Shown in pieces: positions 1 to 12,003 of a stretch of 64,000 bases of DNA. A program made the position numbers and the translations under genes. The stretch lies in contig CM057453.1 of assembly GCA_016271365.2 (NCBI GenBank), forward strand, positions 1,077,391,001 to 1,077,455,000, read 5' to 3'. The notes under the pieces were generated by a model. It did no database searches, was not told the origin of the DNA, and saw only the letters and a program-made list of their open reading frames with translations. The stretch is from Neoceratodus forsteri (taxonomy: Eukaryota; Chordata; Ceratodontiformes; Ceratodontidae). The stretch's first letter is position 1. Each line of letters opens with the position of its first letter.

Positions 1-1653
1 GATTACTTCAATATAATGAGGAATGCATGTCCATTGAAACCAATGACTTTGCATTATTCTGCCTTCCACAAACTATTTCACCACCAATATTAAGGTGAAG
101 TACATTGAAATCAATGTACTTCGCATCACTTCACCTTGTAATTGAGCTCCAGGGCTAATTCTGCAGTGATTCATGGGACTGCAGGTCACATGGGCTCCAA
201 ATTGTTCTGCACAGCCTCAGCTCTGGGTAATGTGTGTGTAGTGTTATCTGGAGACAGTTTGCTTTCAGAGCTCTGCAATTCAAAACCTCTAAAAGCTGTT
301 AAAAAAGCCTTTTTGAGTCATTTATTTTGCTCAAAATTTAGTACATCGATTCTAGGAAACCCTCATGTGCTCATATCATCGAGTGTTTATTGTTTGTGTG
401 TGAATTTTGAATGTTAATTTAGAACATTCAGTTTGTGTATTGACAGACACTTGAAGTGTGCTTTGAGGGAGGGGCATATCTTTGGTAAAGGTAGATTAAC
501 TGGGAGAAAAAGGCAGTCTTTCTGTTTTGGTTATATTTTTCTTATATCACTGTGTTAATGTACACACTAATATTTTCAGTAATTCTTGACATTTTGTTGC
601 TGATTGTTGTGGTGCAGCAGTGTATAATTTCAGTTTGTTTAAAACATTTGGTTATATTACTAAAGTTTTTCAATTTGCTAGGCATTATTTGTAGTGTGTG
701 TGTGTGAGTGTGTGTGCGATGCATGCCTTCAAATCAGACACCTTTTATTGTGCCACAGAGTAATTGCAACAGTGTGAACCTGCTATCCACCACACCTGCA
801 TGAATTTTATGTACTGCTTTGTGGTATCTTTACTTTAGTGGACTGTTACTGCCATGCACTACCCCCAACCGTCAAAAGGTATTCTTTTCCAGATTTGGAT
901 TTGTGACTTGTGAGCACTGGTTAGATGTTGTTGTGCCTTTGCATCTGCATCTCTTTAGTGTACAGCACAATCTTAATCTGTTTGCGTTTGCATCTCCTTA
1001 GGGCCCAATCCCCATCTGTAACTTAAGTCACAGTTGTTTATTCAGCCTCCCTTCTGAGTACTAACGTGGTGCATATCTCTGCATGGACATTGTACTCGTT
1101 GATGTGCATTTTTATGTCAGGGCGGTCATCACGAGTCACTCTTGATACAAATCACATTCTTCATCTTCACAGTCATGATTCATGAATCACAAAACTAAGT
1201 TTTTTTGTAGATAGTTCCACATAAGCCTGTTTCATAGTATCTTAGGTCTTGGCTTCAATCACCATTGTACACATTGATATCAGTTTTCAAATCAGGTAAT
1301 TTTCTGTGGTACAAGTCAGGGAAGTACAACCGTAGATATTTGTATTTCCGTACAGTTTATTATCATTGGATTATTGGTCATGTGACTGTCACACCAGACA
1401 CTCGTCATGAGACAAATCACGTTCTTCATGAATCACAGCAGTTAATTTTTATTTTCAGTTCTGATGATATGCTGAAGACCTGTAAAGATGAACAAAACAT
1501 TGATGACTCTTTTTTAACTTTTTTTAAATAATGCCCCCCCCTCCCAATACTTACTTTCACTGGCTTGCCAAGATTCCTCATCAAGCCAAGAAATGCGCAC
1601 CCTAAGTTCGACTATACAACCCGTGATACAAAAAGAAAAGCAATGATTATATG

Positions 1654-1662
<9 letters not shown>

Positions 1663-1712
<50 letters not shown>
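1663..1712. repeat. (TA)n microsatellite
   Basis: About 50 bases of alternating T and A lie just upstream of the Tc1/mariner-like MITE. A shorter TA/GATA-rich stretch lies on the other side (2433-2480), so the MITE appears to sit inside a TA tract. Confidence 0.95.
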
Positions 1713-1718
<6 letters not shown>

Positions 1719-2432
1719 CAGTGCAAGCCACTTATAACGGGCACATCTGTGCAAGATGATTTTGCCTGTTATGCAGAGTGGGATCTATAACAAAAAGCCT
1801 TCTTTTTTAATTAAAACGCGGATGCAGTGGGTGCGACTAGTAAACATTTCACTTCCCTCCTTAGGACAAACAGTATTTGTGGACATAGAGAGAGCTTCTA
1901 CAGCTATTTGTGTATGGTACCGTACTTCATTTCCATCTTTCAGACAAACAGCACTGTACTGTATTTGTACCAGCGGCAGAGGCAGGAGAAATAATGAAAT
2001 GAGCTTGCACTCCACTGATTACTTCTTGCACTCACCTGAGATAATGCTCCCATTCCTGATTTCTTCTTGCACTCACAAAACGTAATGCTCCCATTCCCCT
2101 GATTTTCTTTTTCCATGATTGAGGCATATTCATACTGGCAGCAGGAGGTGGGTAAATAACAATTAAGTGACCTCTAAGATTCTGATCTGACACTGCAGCA
2201 GTGTTAAGGACAGGTTAGCTGCTAATGAGAGTCAGTTCACACTTTGGCTAGCTCAACAAACTTCATGCTGATGTGTGAAGTGACACTAGGTAGCAGCTAA
2301 TCTGCCCACAATAGAAGGTGGGCAAGGAACATTATAACCAACATTCTTAACATTACAGCCTATGGAACTGGCAAATGCCCACTAAAGCCGATTGCCTGCC
2401 ATAACCGTGGGTGATATAAGTGGAGTCGACTG
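1719..2432 (+). mobile_element. Tc1/mariner (Tigger-like) non-autonomous element
   Basis: The left end reads CAGTGCAAGCCACTTATAAC. The reverse complement of the right end reads CAGTCGACTCCACTTATATC. These are imperfect terminal inverted repeats of about 20 bp starting CAGT. Both ends abut TA dinucleotides (1717-1718 and 2433-2434), the target duplication of Tc1/mariner elements. Length is 714 bp with no transposase ORF. CAGT ends with TA duplication are common in the Tigger/pogo branch; this assignment is by resemblance only. Confidence 0.65.
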
Positions 2433-2438
2433 TATATG

Positions 2439-2480
2439 TATATATATATATATATAGATAGATATAGATATATATATAAT
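2439..2480. repeat. TA/GATA-rich simple repeat
   Basis: The stretch is a TATATA and GATATA-rich tract next to the right end of the MITE, probably the continuation of the TA tract at 1663-1712. Confidence 0.8.
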
Positions 2481-2784
2481 AGATATGAACATTTAAGATC
2501 AACTCGGGTTCTGTGGAAAACCATGATGATATCAGGTACATTAACTTACCAAGGGTAGTATTAGTGTACACACAGAGGGCATCTTTCCTGTTGGGGTCAG
2601 TGCAGCAGACATTGGGCAAAGAACAGCATTATCACATCATCATGGATGGTTAACTCAATGGTCAGGTCATCCTTCTAGCACATCATTTAGCAAGACACTG
2701 TGCATCAGCCCAGTCAGGTCAAGAAGCATTACATGAAATTCCAAAAGCAGCATCAGGGAACATACAGTAGTTCTTATTGGAGTG

Positions 2785-3230
2785 TGTGCACGCATTACTG
2801 AGTGTGGCATGAATTGCTATTATTTCCCTTTTATGCTCTCATTTCTCTTCATGTGGAGTCGGGGAATTTTCTGGACACAAGACAGTAGCATTTTGGGGAT
2901 GCATATTAATTCTGGTGACAATGTGTGTGACCACAGTGCACATGACTGAGTGTGCCATTAATTCTGGGAGACTGCATTTCTTGTTATGCTCTCTTTTCAC
3001 TTTGTCAGCACTGGGGAATTTTCTGGACACAAAACAGTAGCATTTTGGGGATGCATATTAATTCTTATGACTATGTGTGACCACTGCATGTGTGACTGAG
3101 TGTGCCATTAATTCTGGGAGACTTTGCATTTCTTGTTGTGCTTTCATTTCACTTCGTCAGCACTAGGAAATTTTTTCTGGACACAAGACAGTAGCTTTTG
3201 GGGATGCACATTAATTCTGGTGAATATTTG
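2785..3230 (+). repeat. ~148-bp tandem monomers inside hAT-like copy 1
   Basis: Three diverged units are spaced about 148 bp apart. Each contains GTGCCATTAATTCTGGGAGA (or a variant), a GGGGAATTTTCTGGACACAA block and a GGGGATGCATATTAATTC block. The same monomer forms about four units in copy 2 and three in copy 3, so it is a family-specific internal minisatellite. Confidence 0.8.
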
Positions 3231-5639
3231 TGTGGGGGGGGCTGCCAATATTGGTTTCATTTCACCTTACTTTGAGTTAAGGTGGAATGATAATGCAAAG
3301 TAATAATTACAAGGGGAAGTGAGCCTTTCATATTGGCCACTCTACATAGCAGAATGACAATGTGAAGTGCTCACTTCACAGGCTGTTTACCGGTGAAATT
3401 TAAATTCGCTGCATCTCTACCCATAATGCACATTAATAAAAGACTACATGCTTGGCTGTGCCCCATTTTCTTTAGGTTCATTCTTGCCTTCTTTTTTTTT
3501 TTTAACTGGAATTTGTGGGCTCCTCATCCAGTAACCTGCCTTCCAGGCAGTTCCCCAGACAAAAGGTGAGCTGGACTGTAGTACCCCAAAGTCAAGGGGG
3601 CACAAGAAAGAAACAGGGGATTTTAATTTTTTTCCCATTCTTCTGTTTTCCCATTTCTCCCCCTTCACCTGCTAGGTCCTGCAACCCCACCCATCCTTTG
3701 TCCTCTACGCACCTTTTGGTTCCATGGAGTGCTGAGGCCAGGACTCAGCCCCAGCCAGAGACCATCTCTGTAGGCTCAGAGTGCCCAATCCTCTGGACAG
3801 ATGCCAGGACTTTCTATGCCCTACAAAAGTGCCTTGAAAGTAGCTTCTGGGGGGAGTCAGTGGCTTGGCTAGGAGTGTAGAGGACATGGCACTGAGGAAG
3901 TGTTTTCCTAGCAGATGAAGGTGGGCTGCTACAATTTTGGTCTGGGTGGAAACACATGCCCCAGAACTCTCTGTTCCACTCGTCCAGTCCCTAGAGCAAC
4001 AGAGATGATGGGTGGGACTGCAGCCCCCCTGACACCTTTCCTGACTCACCCCAGCAGCAGTATGGGATGCAGGCCAGGTGCTGAGTGGGCAGTACACCCA
4101 GTTTTATTAACTTCTTGTACCAGAGGTGCTCTGGGGAGGGGGAAGCCAGGAGATAGAAAGCTGGGTGGCCAACTGGGGACTTGTGCCAAGGTGCTCTTTT
4201 GGAGGGGAGGAGGAACAGAAGAGACATGGGCCATGAGGCCAATTTCAAAATACTTTGTGCTAGAGGTGCTATTGGTCAGACAGAACAGAAGTGGGCAGAG
4301 CACCCACGTAAAGGAAAGGTCAGGGGCCTGCTGGTTGGCACCCCTTTTTGGTGATTCCATGTACCACTGTGCTCTGAAGGGATGTGTGCAGTGGGCAACT
4401 GCTCACCATAAAGCTTGCCATGAGTGCTGGGCAAGGCCAGGGAACAAAGGCCTCTGGGGGAGCAATAGGATGCAGGGGCTAGCAGCAAGGGTCCAGGCCC
4501 TCATGCATACTATAGGGCAGGGCTGTACAAGACCCCACAAGGCAAGGCCCCATTAGTATTCAGGAGGGAAGCAGGACCAGGGCTGAGAGTCCTAAAGAAC
4601 CAGACAGAGGTATTTATTAATATTTATGAAGGGGTGGCTCTGCAGAGACAGCCAGAGGAGGGGAAGATCCTTAAAGGCATTGCACCCTCTGGGAAAGGGG
4701 AATTGCCTGATGGCCTTAGGTTGACCATGGAGTTACATGGATGTGTCCTCTGCCCCACCTGAACCCAACTGTGCTGTAGCCTGCCTGGTGCCCCCTAGAG
4801 GCTGAACCTGATTGCCTAGAAACTAATCTGCATTGCTTGCAACTCAAACTGTGTCATTGGACTGTGTCCCTTGTGGGCTTAAGATCCTGCTTTACATCTG
4901 TTGCCAGAATCAGTTTCTTTAGCACTTGACACTGACCTAGGGATGTCACTGGCCACTCCTCCATCTTCAACAGACATGTTTCCAGTGGCAATGACCTGCT
5001 TTCAATGTCTGCCATGGTGTTCCAGCATCAGTCCTGTGATGGTAAGTTGTAGAGCGCCACTAGTGAGGTATCCAGAAATGAGTCTGCTTAAGAGCTGCCC
5101 AGCTCAAGAGTGAGGGACCACAGTTAGCATCATGCATGACCTTTTTCTTGTTTTGTCCCCTGTCCTCAAGTGTGCATGTACCAGTACCACTCCGCAGAGG
5201 CTGAGCCAAGGATCACATCACAGGTAATCTTCTTGTTGGGAAGTGGCCTCGATGCTGGGGACCTAACAGTGGTCATTGCTTTGGATCATCCAGAGAACCA
5301 TCTACTTGAACAGAAGACTTCAGTTTCTTGCCAAGAGTCACAGAGGATTGCCAAGGTTTCATCTTCCAGCCAGCAGTGTTCCTCTTTGTTTTCTGTTCAT
5401 CATGGGGATGCCCCATTATGACTTGTTCATAAATAGTGCTTTGTGGGGTCAATTCCCATTTGCTGATCAGCTGATGCATTGCAAAGCCCAAGCTTGGTTC
5501 ATCAGTTGTCTTGTCATCTCAGCAAAGTGCATACAGGACTTGGACTGCCAGGGTTTATCCCACTGTTATTGGTTTGCCAAATTGCTGGTCCTGATTGTAT
5601 TGTTTTGTTGCTCATTCTAGCATCTTGTACTATTGTAGA

Positions 5640-5800
5640 AAAACATTTATCTTGTTGTTCTTCTTGTACCTTGTAAATAAACCTTTTGAATCTTGATCCC
5701 TGAGTAAGCTTCCTGCCTCTTCTTCCAGATTCGTCTGGCCTCTCCTGAATTCTGAGGGAGTCATGAAACCCATTCCACCAGAGTTTCGGCCCCCCTACAG
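5640..5800 (+). other. Possible LTR-like polyadenylation region
   Basis: An AATAAA signal (5675-5680, within TTGTAAATAAACC) is followed by a pyrimidine-rich stretch of about 100 bp. This resembles the R-U5 part of a retroviral-type LTR or the 3' end of a transcript. I cannot find a second LTR, a primer-binding site or coding remnants nearby, so this is a weak call. Confidence 0.2.
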
Positions 5801-6749
5801 GCCCGCCCCTCTTGCACTGAGTGGCATGAAGTTTAGACAAAGGGGCTTAAAGCCCACTGTCCCCCTCTTCTCCAGCCCTGTGTCATCTGTGCAGAGAGTC
5901 CCCTTCCACCCTTCCTTGTTTGGGCACTCAGCCACTTCTTCTTCCCCCCCAAAGTACCTGTGGCATGAGCTCTACAATGAGCATGAGCAGATGGCCCACT
6001 CACCACTACTGCCCAGGACTGCCGCAGCTGGAGGAGGGAAGAAGTGGAGGACTGACAGAATCAGGGAACTGCTGCTCCCACCTATCTGACTGTTGCTGCT
6101 ACTGCTGATGGAGATCAGAGGGAGGATGAGGAGGACTGATCATGCAAGGGAGCCACCGCTCCAACCTGACCAATTGCTGCTGGCACTCAGACCACTGGGC
6201 TTCTGGTGGAGGGGAGCAATGCAGAAGGGGCTACGGACCTGCTAAAGGTAAGTGCAGCTGTCCATGTTTCACGAGTCCTCCACCCTTGCATCTGAGTCAC
6301 CACTCTCCAATGATCAGTGCAGGGGCCCTTTTTCTAGAGCAGAGGAGGTCCTTAATGGTAGCAAGTGGATTGGATGTTTGTACTCTGAGGGATGGCCTCC
6401 AGCCTGGGCTATGTCCTGCCCTCAGTCCCCCTGATACACCAAGGCACGAATTAAACAAAGGCTGGGAAAGGGAAAGAAAGAGAACAAACAAAAAATTAAA
6501 TCGCAAGCTCATGGAAGGGTTCCCAATTTTTTTTTTTTTGTGGTGCCCCCCCAACTATGGGACACTACACTGGGACTGTTACCTACTTTGTTATGGAGCA
6601 GCAAAGTACTGCAGAGGCAGGCTGTGCAAGGGTAACAATGGAAAGTAGTGCCAGCTGACTTACCTGGGATACTGGTTGCCTCTAGCCCTCCAAGAGAAGG
6701 AGTCAAGAGGAGGGCGAAATAAAAAAAAGCAAGCGCCAAGCCCACCAGC

Positions 6750-7270
6750 ACAGTGGTTGGATTCCTTAGACGCCAGCGACCCGGTTTGGGAACAGACCTG
6801 GTCACTGAGGGTCGGTCAGGAGAAGGACTGAGCATCCCTGGGACAGCTCTCCTTTCCGGGAGGGTAGGGGGTCTGGTCTTGCACCTGCTGGCTCCTAGTG
6901 GAGGCTGGGGCATCGCCAGGATGCACGACCTAGCCACTAACAGGGGAGGAGCGGACATTGGCATAAGCCATGACGTCACTACGTTGCCCCCAACAGAAAG
7001 CAGGAAAAATTGCTCGCTGGCCCTCCAAGATGATGGCTCTCTGTTCCTGGGGGCCTCCAGTGCCTTCCCAGTGCCTCCTGTTCCCCAGCAGCATCCCCGG
7101 GCCCTAGACAAAGGACATGCTGGGGCTGCCCTCCCCCCGGTGCTTTCCCCCTCGGAGGAGAGGGACCCGCCCGGTGAAGGGATACACCGGGATATCCCGG
7201 GGGTCGGCTGCGATCTGGGGGACAAGCGGAGGGCCAGGCAAAGGACAGAAGAGGTCAGAAGGAACTTGGC
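6750..7270. promoter_or_regulatory. Possible CpG-island-like block
   Basis: The stretch is GC-rich with repeated CpG (GCGACCCGG, CCCCCGGTG, GACCCGCCCGG, CGGGATATCCCGGG). It stands out in a window otherwise depleted of CpG. It could be the 5' regulatory part of a host gene or of a retroelement. No TATA box or clear coding exon was recognised beside it. Confidence 0.25.
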
Positions 7271-7399
7271 GGAGACTGAAGGAGTGGAGGACCAGTGGGC
7301 ATGGGGCGGAAAAACAGATAATACAAAAAAAAACCAAAACAATAATAATGTAAAAGAGAATGGGGGAGTCAGGCTAAGGTTTTGGTGAATTTAAGAAGA

Positions 7400-8860
7400 T
7401 GCTGTTGGCTCCTGGCAGACTGAGAGGAATCAACAATTTAATAGCTTTATCTCTGGCACTCTCTGGGGCACAGGGGAAGGGGGAGATGGTGGGGAATGAT
7501 TGATATGAGCTGGGAGGGTAGCTAGGAGATTAGCCGTTGCACCAGGTGAGGGTGATGTGTTTTTTTTATGTTGTTTCCCTCCACCCACACAACTGATCAC
7601 TGAATACCCTGATATTTGGGAATGCCAATGTAATATTCTGCCTAAATATTCAGGGTAAAGCTATATGCACAGCCTTAACATTGGCCATCTAAGTACAGGA
7701 GATTCGTACTCAGAAAATTAAGCGAAAAGATAACATACGGCTAACATACTGTACATTATTAGTAAAATGAAATTATAATATCATTTGTTTTTCTAGTAAA
7801 TACTGCAGCTTTAACTCTTACTGTATCTAACTAAAAGGGGAACATTTAATAATAAAAATTAAAACATTCCCAAGGATGCCATTGTTGGCCCATACTCCAG
7901 ACTCCATGCAAAATAATAAGGCTAAGGATGATGTAATAATTCACTCTGGGGTCTGCCCCAACCCCAGGAATGGAGATAGCAGTGGAGTTTGTGGTCTTTA
8001 TTGCCTGGTCTCCCTGGTGTCAGAGCCCTCGGCTATTCTTAGCCACATGTAATGGACCTTCAGAATGTTGTGCAAAGTGGACAGTCCCTAGATGCACCTT
8101 GAACCTGACCCTCCCTTTATGTGGCAAAGTATGTTTGGTGTGTTAGAGGTACCGTACATAGACACAGTGAATGGGGCCCTCCTAGGTTTAGGGAGGTTAA
8201 GCACAGGGAATGAGTGAAGGAAAGTAAAAAAGGAGGGTAAGATCAGAAATGTTAGTCAAGGTTACATTACTTGTTCAAGGGCGTTCTGTGATTAAGTGGC
8301 AATTGAGGGATTCTATACTAAGTCAACAGGTTTACAGCTCTGCAGGCTGCACTGCCTGTTTAAGTAGAAATGGTGGTGAGAAAATCCACCCTTTGTGCCC
8401 TAATTCTACATATTGGCCCAATGACAAAGGTATATTTAGCAAAACCTACAGGTATGTACAAAACAGGCATGTCAGCATTACAAGAGATAGACCGCAGATG
8501 AGAAAAAAATAATATGAAAACAGATACTATTTCACTAAAAGCTGATCTGTCTTGCCAGGAGGCATTAAAGATTTAGATCTGATCATGAAACATTGCACAA
8601 CAGGCAACTTAAGCCTCTCGGTACTTCTGGGGGAAAACACAAGCTTCTACTTGAAAATTTGTTTAGAACTGACATGGTTCAGAACAAGTAAAACTCTAAA
8701 GGCAACAATAACCTCTAATCTTTCTTATCAGATAAACGACAAGAAAATGCCATCTTAAGCATTTTAGGGGTTTTCACATGATGAATTTGAATTTTTATTG
8801 ATAGCATGAACGAATTTCAGATGTAATACACATTCCTACCAAACCATCTCTCTCTGCCTG
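7400..8860. other. Unassigned intergenic sequence
   Basis: AT-richer sequence with no repeat family, domain or RNA gene that I recognise. Frames at 8249-8512 and 8552-8758 are short and lack recognisable features. Confidence 0.5.
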
Positions 8861-8861
8861 T

Positions 8862-8892
8862 CACACACACACACTCATTCACACTCACTCAC

Positions 8893-8927
<35 letters not shown>

Positions 8928-8950
8928 CCTCTCTCTCTCTCTCTCCTCCT
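8862..8950. repeat. (AC)n/(CT)n microsatellite
   Basis: A short CACACA/ACACTC tract runs into roughly 50 bases of CT repeat, interrupted by CCCTCCCT. Confidence 0.95.
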
Positions 8951-9039
8951 GAAATTCTGTTTTCAAGATTTCATGTTCTGGGACTGCACCAATGATTGGT
9001 AATACGAATTCTGGATTTTACTGGGATGCTGCAGTCAGT

Positions 9040-9460
9040 CCTTTAGTATGTGTATGAATAATCATAATTTATTTATTTATCTATTGGACTTTGTTTACTG
9101 GGTAGGCCCACTGAGACAATGTCCCTTTTTCAGGGGCGAGCTGGGGTTAATTTACGCAAGAGTCAATGTTGAAATACAAAATATACAGAGGCACAAAGAT
9201 AAAATGCTTTGCACAGTACAATATGGAGAGGAACATAGATACAATGCAGTTACACAAATTAAATACAGATCTGTACAAAGACAGTTTTACATGTCAGTAC
9301 ATTGAGTAGACATGGCTAGAGCATGAGATTGCACAGGGTAAGGAACAAGGAGTTTGGTAGTCATAAACGGTACAGTAGGTGTGGAACATTAATTACAACT
9401 GCAATGTGTTATATGGGAGAGGATGGTTCTAAGGATATTCTTAAATGACTCTGTGGAAGG
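9040..9460 (-). mobile_element. L2-like LINE, 3' terminal fragment
   Basis: Read on the minus strand, 9060-9160 contains TCAGTGGGCCTACCCAGTAA after a CGCCCCTGAAAAAGGG block and ends in an AT-rich ATAAATAAATA tail. The 3' terminus of the long minus-strand LINE at about 19970-20040 has the same blocks. Only the 3' untranslated end is kept, the usual result of 5' truncation during target-primed reverse transcription. Confidence 0.65.
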
Positions 9461-10039
9461 CTTAATATACAGCAAAGTAAATTAAAACAATGAAAATACA
9501 GGTCACTTACCCCTTCTAAGAGAAGAAGTCGTCACTGATTCAAAAGAATTCAATCAACTCTGTCCCTCCCAAAACAAGCATTTGTCAATGCCGAATGTTT
9601 GCTTGCTGGCATTGGCAGTGGTAGTGTAGAAGTTACAGAGCTGCGTAATAGGAATGGCAGTGAAGTATTGAACTGAAGCCAACCCCACCACCACCCTGCA
9701 GAGAGTGACAGGCATTGGGGTGTGCGTTTGGGTCATCAGGCATAACGGCCACGCCATTTCACCACACCCCACCCTGCAGACACTGACAAGTGTCACAGTG
9801 TTCCTTGGGGTCTTTGGCCCTTATGCGCACCCCATTTCATTAGGAAATACGGTGAGATGGGTGATATAGGAGAATGGGGTGAACTTTGGGGCCGAAGAGT
9901 GCAAGGCATACTTCGATGCCTCTCACTGGCTGCAGAGTGTGGAATGGTATGAGCATTACAGGCAAGAATCTCAAGTCATACCCCTGATGCCTGTCATTCT
10001 CTACAGGGTTGGGCGTTATGGTTGGAAACCCTAATACCT

Positions 10040-11720
10040 CAGGCATTCGTTGGTATTTTCACTCCAAATTTTCAACATGTTTTTTTTGTGACCCCACCAC
10101 ATGAACAGGAGGAATATCAGTTTGTTAGCCGAAAGCTGCTTATGCACAGCGACTACGGCATTTAACACCACAGGTGCAAAAACATTCTGAACAGGATGTA
10201 AAAAATGACAGCTGTACTGTTCACGGGCAGATGTAAAAAATGGCAATGTTGCAAATCTGCAGTAAAAATATTTAAAAAAATGGTGAAGTCACGAGTGTAC
10301 ATAGAAACTGTGCAACACACACCCATAATATAATTAGGTTGGGGATTTTTTACAGCAGATTGTCAACTCAGGCATTTTGGTGTCTCCGATCATGAACAGT
10401 GTCACTGTGATTTTCTTTATCTGTGCCGAACAATGATTTCCACAGCGACCACGCATCTCTGTGCTGAAAGTGTGAAAACACACTTCAGCCATGTTGTGGA
10501 AAATGACAGCTGTATTGTTCATAAGGAAGTGTGGAAAAATGCCACTGGTGAAAATCTGGACTGAAAATATTACAAAGTCATGAACTTACGAGGGTGCGTG
10601 GAAACTGCGCAATGCTCACTCGTAACAAAATCCTTTTATGGACTTTTGTCACCAAATTTTCAAAATAGCCATTTTAAGACCTCTGGTCATGAACAGTGCA
10701 ACTGTGATTTTCTTAATCTGTCCTAAACATTGCTTTCGGACACCAACAGCACCACTGTGCGTTACATGTGCGCAAACACATTTTGGGCAACATATGAAAA
10801 ATGGCAGCTGTACTGTTCATAAGAAAGTGTAATAAAATGGCAATGTTGAAAATCTGGAGTGAAAATATTAAATTTGCAAACTTACGAGCATGCAAAGGAA
10901 CTGCGCAACGCACGTCTCTAAAACAGTCATTTTTAGGAATTTTTTTCACCAAATTTTCAACATAGCCATTTTAAGACCTCAGCTCATGAACAGTGTCACT
11001 GTGATTTTCTTAATTTGTCCCGTACATTGATCTCGCACACCGACTGCGCCATTGTGTGCTACATGGGCGGAAACACGTTTTGGGTGAGATGTGAAAAATG
11101 ACAGCTGTGCTACTCATAAGAAGATGTGGTAAAATGGCAATGTTGAAAATCTGGAGTGAAAATATTGAAAATTTGCGAACTTATGAGTGTGTGTAAGAAC
11201 TGCACAACGCACGCTCGAAAAACAGTCATTTTTAGGAAATTTTTCACCAAATTTTCAATATAGCCATTTTAAGACCTCTGCTCATGAACAGTTTCACTGT
11301 AATTTTCTTAATTTGTCCTGTACATTGATTTCGCACACCGACTGCGCCACTGTGCGCTACATGGGCAGAAACACATTTTGGGTTAGATGTGAAAAATGAA
11401 AGCTGTACTACTCATAAGAAGGTGTGGTAAAATGGCAATGTTGAAAATCTGGAGTGAAAATATTGAAAATTTGCGAACTTACGATCCTGCGTAGGAACTG
11501 CGCAACGCATGCTCGTAAAACAGTCATTTTTTGGAATTTTTGCACCAAATTTTCAACATGGGGTTTTTGGGACCCCTTCTCATGAATGATGTCACTGTCA
11601 TGGTGTTATTCAGGCCCGAAAGGTGATTTCACGCAGTGACTGCGAAATCACCCTTGGAACCCAATCACGCCATGACTGTGACATCATTCATGAAAAATCT
11701 AAAGCACCATGTTGAAATTT
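10040..11720. repeat. ~297-bp tandem array of internally inverted units (copy A)
   Basis: The phrase CACCAAATTTTCAA recurs near 10651, 10950, 11246 and 11543, a spacing of about 297 bp, with more diverged units upstream. Each unit is an imperfect inverted repeat: the half with CAACATAGCCATTTTAAGAC is followed by an inverted half containing ATGGCAATGTTGAAAATCTG. Units are separated by a second hairpin of the type CTTACGA(N)~30 TCGTAA. The array is therefore a chain of ~148-bp arms in alternating orientation. It is not coding. Confidence 0.75.
11616..11646. repeat. Central near-palindrome of composite element
   Basis: GGTGATTTC and GAAATCACC pair around an inner GCAGTGACTGC. Equivalent sequences occur in copy B (about 40777-40810) and copy C (about 61706-61737). 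Its flanks are also inverted copies of each other (CATGAATGATGTCACTGTCA against TGACTGTGACATCATTCATG), so this looks like the symmetry centre. Confidence 0.7.
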
Positions 11721-11872
11721 TGCAAAATCAAAAATGCCTGAGATATGCAACAAAGTTGAAAAACCCTATCTAGCCCATTATACAGCTTACCGTCATTTCC
11801 TCAGTTCGCGGTTGGCTTTGAAGAGTGCAGCGTGTTCCAGGTCCACATAGAATTGTTGCGCCCGAGCTCCGA

Positions 11873-11974
11873 GTAAGTATGGGGTGGGGGGTGTGGGGAG
11901 GCTGGAGTGCGCAGTGGGTGGAGTGCGGGTTGTGGGAGGGCAGGAAGACTGCGTGGGACCGTTTTTCTTTACAG
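11873..11974 (+). other. Intron-like segment (GTAAGTAT ... TTTCTTTACAG), copy A
   Basis: A consensus-like donor GTAAGTATG is followed 102 bp later by a pyrimidine tract and ACAG. The same pair is found in copy B (41049-41152, 104 bp) and, on the minus strand, in copy C (61360-61475, 116 bp). No coding exon was established on either side, so splicing is an inference. Confidence 0.35.
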
Positions 11975-12003
11975 GGATTTAAAAAAACTGACGTGGGACA
12001 TTT

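Larger units (their letters stand above)
1003..2785. other. DNA interrupting hAT-like copy 1
   Basis: This block is absent from the corresponding position of hAT-like copies 2 and 3. It contains a TA microsatellite, a Tc1/mariner-like MITE and otherwise unrecognised sequence. A short motif around ATCACATTCTTCATC occurs near 1147 and again, diverged, near 1417. The boundaries are approximate, and I could not identify a target duplication. Confidence 0.45.
1..3419 (+). mobile_element. hAT-like non-autonomous element, copy 1 (5' end outside window, interrupted)
   Basis: The first ~1000 bases match copies at 29555-31438 (inverted) and 44538-46222, and the 3' part (about 2785-3419) matches the 3' part of the same copies, ending in GCTGCATCTCTA. 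The complete copies show TAG-starting ends and 8-bp near-identical target duplications, which is typical of hAT transposons. This copy begins inside the element, lacking roughly the first 85 bases relative to copy 3. It is interrupted between about 1003 and 2785 by unrelated DNA. No transposase ORF is present; the short frames are not conserved between copies. Movement would need a transposase in trans. Confidence 0.7.
3420..7400. other. Unassigned, GC-rich sequence without a recognised gene
   Basis: Several long frames overlap on both strands here (for example 3915-4556 plus, 213 codons; 6753-7388 plus; 6509-7342 minus, 277 codons). They overlap each other antisense and show no recognisable domain, so I treat them as chance openings in GC-rich DNA. 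Base composition is clearly different from the AT-rich flanks, and CpG dinucleotides become frequent around 6750-7270. A promoter or CpG island of an unseen gene, or the body of an unrecognised element, are both possible. Confidence 0.4.

Noticed and set aside
142..417. 91-codon frame similar to a frame at 30927-31202
   Set aside because: Similarity is expected because both lie in copies of the same hAT-like element; indels between copies and lack of a domain argue against coding.
3915..4556. 213-codon open frame
   Set aside because: It overlaps several antisense frames of similar length in GC-rich DNA, shows no domain and has no splice or start context that I could support.
6509..7342. 277-codon minus-strand open frame
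   Set aside because: It overlaps a 211-codon plus-strand frame, has low-complexity composition and no recognisable motif.
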